Positions 5,612-8,444 of a stretch of 8,444 nt of DNA are shown here, piece by piece. The notes under the pieces were generated by a model. It worked only from the letters and a program-made list of their open reading frames with translations. It did no database searches and had not been told where the DNA came from. The stretch is from Betaproteobacteria bacterium (lineage in GTDB: Bacteria; Pseudomonadota; Gammaproteobacteria; Burkholderiales; Thiobacillaceae): positions 1 to 8,444 of the forward strand of contig JAIFLB010000076.1 of NCBI GenBank assembly GCA_020049245.1, read 5' to 3'. How positions within the stretch are numbered: the first letter of the stretch is position 1; every line of letters begins with the position of its first letter. The position numbers were made by a program, and so were the translations under genes.

Positions 5612-6703
5612 ATGGAACGTCTATACAACTTCAGCGCAGGCCCCGCCGTATTGCCGAGAGAAGTGCTCGAACAGGCGCGCGACGAGCTCGTCAACTGGCA
5701 GGGCTGCGGCATGTCAGTGATGGAAATGTCGCATCGCGGCAAGGAATACATGGGCATTCAGGCCCAGGCCGAGGCTGATCTACGCGAGTTGATGGGTATT
5801 CCGGCCAATTACAAGGTGCTGTTCCTGCAAGGCGGCGCATCCAGCCAGTTCGCCATGGTGCCGATGAACCTCTATCGTGAAAAAGGCGGCAAAGCTTCCG
5901 CCGATTACCTGAATACCGGCGAGTGGTCGAAAAAGGCGATCAAGGAAGCGAAGAAGTTTGGTGCAGTGAATGTGGTTGCCAGTTCGGAAGACAAGAACTT
6001 CAGCTACGCGCCGACGCAGGATGCCTGGAAACTCGACCCGAATGCCGCTTATGTGCACTACACGCCGAACGAGACCATCGGCGGCGTGGAAATCTTCTGG
6101 ACGCCTGAAACTGGTGATATTCCTCTGGTGGCCGACATGTCCTCGACCATCCTGTCGCGTCCGATCGACGTGTCGAAATTCGGCCTGATCTATGCCGGCG
6201 CGCAAAAGAATATCGGCCCCGCCGGCGTTACGCTGGTCATCGTACGGGACGACCTGATCGGCCAGGTTTTGCCCGGTACGCCGACGATGTTCGACTACAA
6301 GACGCACAGCGAAAACGAATCGATGTACAACACGCCGCCCACCTACGGCATCTACATCGCCGGCATGGTGTTCAAACTGCTGAAAGCCAAGGGTGGCCTG
6401 GCGGCGATGGAACAGACCAATCGCCTGAAAGCCGGCTTGTTGTATGACTACCTCGATGCCACCGATTTCTACAATTCGCCGGTTGCCCGCGACAACCGCT
6501 CGTTGATGAATATCCCTTTCACGCTTAAGGATGCGGCGCTGGACGAGGAGTTTCTGAAAGGCGCCAAGGCGCGCAATCTGGTGCAACTGAAGGGCCACCG
6601 CTCGGTCGGCGGCATGCGCGCCTCGATCTACAACGCAATGCCGGTGGAAGGCGTGCAGGCGCTGGTTGATTACATGAAGGAATTCGAAAAGTCGCGCGCT
6701 TGA
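5612..6703 (+). CDS. serC: Phosphoserine aminotransferase
   Basis: SerC is a cytoplasmic pyridoxal-phosphate enzyme that converts 3-phosphohydroxypyruvate and glutamate to phosphoserine and 2-oxoglutarate, the second step of serine synthesis; it also acts in pyridoxine synthesis in many proteobacteria. The 363 residues match the usual length of about 360. Visible are YNFSAGPAVLP at the N-terminus, His41-Arg42 (substrate binding), GGAS (74-77, cofactor phosphate), Asp175 in VADMSS, the cofactor lysine Lys199 in AGAQKNIGPAG, and HRSVGGMRASIYNA (329-342) near the end. All key residues are in place. It is followed after 81 bases by serA, with an intrinsic terminator between them. In betaproteobacteria serC commonly precedes pheA, as it does here with serA in between. 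Confidence 0.98.
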   Translation: MERLYNFSAGPAVLPREVLEQARDELVNWQGCGMSVMEMSHRGKEYMGIQAQAEADLRELMGIPANYKVLFLQGGASSQFAMVPMNLYREKGGKASADYLNTGEWSKKAIKEAKKFGAVNVVASSEDKNFSYAPTQDAWKLDPNAAYVHYTPNETIGGVEIFWTPETGDIPLVADMSSTILSRPIDVSKFGLIYAGAQKNIGPAGVTLVIVRDDLIGQVLPGTPTMFDYKTHSENESMYNTPPTYGIYIAGMVFKLLKAKGGLAAMEQTNRLKAGLLYDYLDATDFYNSPVARDNRSLMNIPFTLKDAALDEEFLKGAKARNLVQLKGHRSVGGMRASIYNAMPVEGVQALVDYMKEFEKSRA

Positions 6704-6723
6704 TTTGAATCTGCAGTCAACCT

Positions 6724-6762
6724 TGGCCGGCGTGTTGAACAATGCGCCGGCCACGCTTTTTT
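6724..6762 (+). terminator. Intrinsic terminator between serC and serA
   Basis: TGGCCGGCG (6724-6732) and CGCCGGCCA (6745-6753) form a perfect 9-base GC-rich stem with a 12-base loop, followed after 3 bases by six T (6757-6762). It lies 20 bases after the serC stop and would end or attenuate serC transcription. Lack of a T run on the other side makes it one-directional. Confidence 0.85.
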
Positions 6763-6772
6763 CAATTCCACT

Positions 6773-6778
6773 GGGGGA
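6773..6778 (+). promoter_or_regulatory. Ribosome binding site of serA
   Basis: GGGGGA with a 6-base spacer to the ATG at 6785 fixes that start. It lies downstream of the terminator, so serA can be translated from its own or read-through transcripts. I could not find a promoter in the 22 bases between the T run and this start, so any separate promoter would have to lie within or before the hairpin. Confidence 0.55.
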
Positions 6779-6784
6779 CTCGGC

Positions 6785-7933
6785 ATGGCCAAAACACAGA
6801 AGATTCTGACGCTGAACGCCATTTCAAAACGAGGTCTGGCGCGGCTGCCGGAAACCTATGTCGTAGGCAATGATGTCTCCGACCCGGACGCCATCCTGGT
6901 GCGTTCGCAGGACATGCACAGCATGTCGATTGCAGCCAGCGTGCTGGCGATCGGCCGCGCTGGCGCCGGCACCAACAACATTCCGGTGCAGGCGATGAGC
7001 GCGCGCGGCATGCCGGTGTTCAATGCTCCCGGCGCCAACGCCAACGCGGTGAAGGAGTTGGTCATCGCCGGCATGTTGCTGGGCGCGCGCAATCTGGCTT
7101 CGGCCATCGCCTTCGTTGCCGGCCTGGAAGGCGATGCCGAGTCTTTGCACAAACAGGTGGAGGCAGGCAAAAAAGCGTTTGTTGGCCACGAACTGCCCGG
7201 CCGCACGCTGGGCGTGGTCGGCCTGGGCGCGATCGGTTCGATGGTGGCGGACGCGGCCATTCGGCTTGGCATGAATGTCATCGGCTATGACCCTGAAATC
7301 ACGGTTGATGCCGCCTGGCGCTTGCCATCACAAGTCAAGAAAGCCGCTTCGGTGGAAGATCTGGTCAAGCATTGCGATTTCATCAGCCTGCATACGCCTC
7401 TAGTACCGGCCACCAAGGATTTGATCAACGCCGACCGGGTCAAGCTGATGCGCAAGGGTTGTGTGCTGCTGAATTTTGCGCGCGACGGCATCGTCAACGA
7501 GCAGGCTGTGCTGGATGGCCTGAACGACCACAAACTCCACGCCTACATCTGCGATTTTCCAAGCAACCTGCTGAAACAGCATCCTTCGACTGAGGAGGCG
7601 GAAGAAAACTGCGCCATCATGGTCGCCGATCAACTGGTCGATTATCTCGAACACGGCAATATCTTGAATGCGGTCAATTTCCCCAACATCAGCCTGGCGC
7701 GCGAATCGGCTTATCGCCTGGCGATCGCCAATGCCAATGTGCCGAACATGCTTGGCCAGATTTCCACCTCGTTGGCGGCGGCCGGCCTCAACATCCACAA
7801 CATGGTGAACAAGTCGCGAGGTGAAATGGCCTTCACCCTGGTCGATGTCGACGTTGCCGTGCCGGACACGGTCATCGCACAACTTGCCGGCATCGAGGGC
7901 GTGCTGCGGGTGCGTTATATTCCATCGAATTGA
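6785..7933 (+). CDS. serA: D-3-phosphoglycerate dehydrogenase with ACT domain, lacking the catalytic-histidine segment
   Basis: SerA oxidises 3-phosphoglycerate to 3-phosphohydroxypyruvate with NAD, the first and usually serine-inhibited step of serine synthesis. The 382 residues show the short-form layout: substrate domain with RAGAGTNNIP (58-67) and NAPGANANAVKE (80-91), nucleotide domain (about 95-290) with GLGAIG (146-151) and Asp169 in GYDP for NAD, Arg233 in NFARDG, and a C-terminal ACT domain (about 310-382) for serine binding. The oddity is at residues 257-275, DFPSNLLKQHPSTEEAEEN: relatives have about ten more residues between HP and STEEAEEN, ending in PHLGA, and the His of that motif is the catalytic base. 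That segment is missing without loss of frame. GGGGGA (6773-6778) lies 6 bases before the ATG. Family assignment is sure; activity is doubtful. Confidence 0.93.
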   Translation: MAKTQKILTLNAISKRGLARLPETYVVGNDVSDPDAILVRSQDMHSMSIAASVLAIGRAGAGTNNIPVQAMSARGMPVFNAPGANANAVKELVIAGMLLGARNLASAIAFVAGLEGDAESLHKQVEAGKKAFVGHELPGRTLGVVGLGAIGSMVADAAIRLGMNVIGYDPEITVDAAWRLPSQVKKAASVEDLVKHCDFISLHTPLVPATKDLINADRVKLMRKGCVLLNFARDGIVNEQAVLDGLNDHKLHAYICDFPSNLLKQHPSTEEAEENCAIMVADQLVDYLEHGNILNAVNFPNISLARESAYRLAIANANVPNMLGQISTSLAAAGLNIHNMVNKSRGEMAFTLVDVDVAVPDTVIAQLAGIEGVLRVRYIPSN

Positions 7934-7965
7934 TTCAATGTTTGTCTGACTGACATATTTTTGAC

Positions 7966-8444
7966 ATGAGCGAAGACCTACTTTCCCTGCGTAACCAGAT
8001 CGACGCCGTCGATGATCAGGTGCTGCGCCTGCTGAATGAACGCGCGCGTCTGGCGCAGACCATCGGCCATCTGAAGAATGGCATCGTCTACAAACCGGAG
8101 CGCGAAGCGCAGGTGGTGCGCAGGATGCAGACTGACAACCCGGGTCCGTTGCCGGCCGAGTCGATTTCCGTGCTGTACAAGGAAATCATGTCTGCCTGCC
8201 GAGCGCTGGAAGAACCCTTGAATATTGCGTTTCTGGGGCCGCGCGGTACTTTTTCCGAAGCCGCCGCGATCAAACATTTCGGACACGCCACGCAAGGTCT
8301 GGCTTGCGCCAGCATCGATGATGTGTTCCGCGCGGTTGAGCGCGGCGAAGCCCATTACGGCGTCGCGCCAGTCGAAAACTCGACCGAAGGCGCCGTCAAT
8401 CGCACCCTCGATCTGCTGCTCAGCAGCCCGCTGAAGATTTGCGG
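7966..8444 (+). CDS. pheA: Bifunctional chorismate mutase / prephenate dehydratase (P-protein), N-terminal part
   Basis: PheA rearranges chorismate to prephenate and then dehydrates and decarboxylates it to phenylpyruvate, the route to phenylalanine. The first 159 residues are present. The AroQ-type chorismate mutase domain spans about 1-83: LRNQIDAVDDQVLRLLNER (8-26) with Arg9 and Arg26, Lys37, and PERE (44-47), then YKEIMSACRALE (71-82). The prephenate dehydratase domain begins at about residue 86 with IAFLGPRGTFSEAAA and continues to VAPVENSTEGAVNRT (133-147). The rest of this domain and the expected C-terminal ACT domain for phenylalanine inhibition lie beyond the right edge. The ATG is 32 bases after the serA stop; no clear Shine-Dalgarno sequence is seen, so translation may depend on serA. 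The frame is intact throughout. Confidence 0.96.
   Translation, partial: MSEDLLSLRNQIDAVDDQVLRLLNERARLAQTIGHLKNGIVYKPEREAQVVRRMQTDNPGPLPAESISVLYKEIMSACRALEEPLNIAFLGPRGTFSEAAAIKHFGHATQGLACASIDDVFRAVERGEAHYGVAPVENSTEGAVNRTLDLLLSSPLKIC

Noticed and set aside
5780..6754. 324-codon open frame on the minus strand
   Set aside because: It is antisense to serC, whose catalytic residues are all intact; the translation is Arg/His/Val-rich and has no recognisable motif.
1..8444. Mobile elements, CRISPR arrays, tRNA or rRNA genes, defence systems
   Set aside because: No transposase, terminal repeats, regularly spaced repeats, tRNA-like folds or defence-type proteins were seen; the genes are housekeeping or conserved types with uniform base composition.

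Overview
The window is ordinary, GC-rich chromosomal DNA of a proteobacterium, most likely a betaproteobacterium of the Rhodocyclales/Nitrosomonadales kind. This rests on protein resemblance, codon use and gene content (serC-serA-pheA, a UbiB-like kinase beside a phasin-like protein), not on any marker gene. I see no mobile element, CRISPR array, rRNA or tRNA.

Layout. Minus strand, 1-794: the start of a high-affinity potassium pump operon, in transcription order a 29-residue membrane peptide, kdpF and the first 204 residues of kdpA, which runs off the left edge. Minus strand, 944-2072: an exported NlpC/P60 peptidase and, overlapping its 3' end, an exported protein of unknown function read from a GTG start. 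Plus strand, 2200-4596: an Ala-rich helical, phasin-like protein and an AarF/ABC1/UbiB-family kinase-like membrane protein. Plus strand, 4682-5494: a beta-class carbonic anhydrase with a signal peptide. Plus strand, 5612-8444: serC, serA and the first 159 residues of pheA, which runs off the right edge.

How the genes work together. SerA and SerC are consecutive steps from 3-phosphoglycerate to phosphoserine, and PheA commits chorismate to phenylalanine. A strong intrinsic terminator lies between serC and serA, so they may not be a simple single transcript. The Kdp genes would form a potassium-limitation response pump. The peptidase and its partner are translationally coupled and both act outside the cytoplasm. 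The phasin-like protein and the ABC1 kinase are 33 bases apart and probably co-transcribed.

The most notable observation is in serA. The frame is open throughout, but about ten residues are missing just where the family carries its catalytic histidine (the Pro-His-Leu-Gly-Ala-Ser-Thr motif). Either this is an inactive or altered phosphoglycerate dehydrogenase, or there is a 30-base in-frame deletion or assembly error. Other points of interest are the peptide upstream of kdpF, a triplicated 12-base unit that repeats the stop codon of the phasin-like gene, and a near-palindrome directly before the peptidase start codon. I found no clear candidate for an undescribed multi-gene system.
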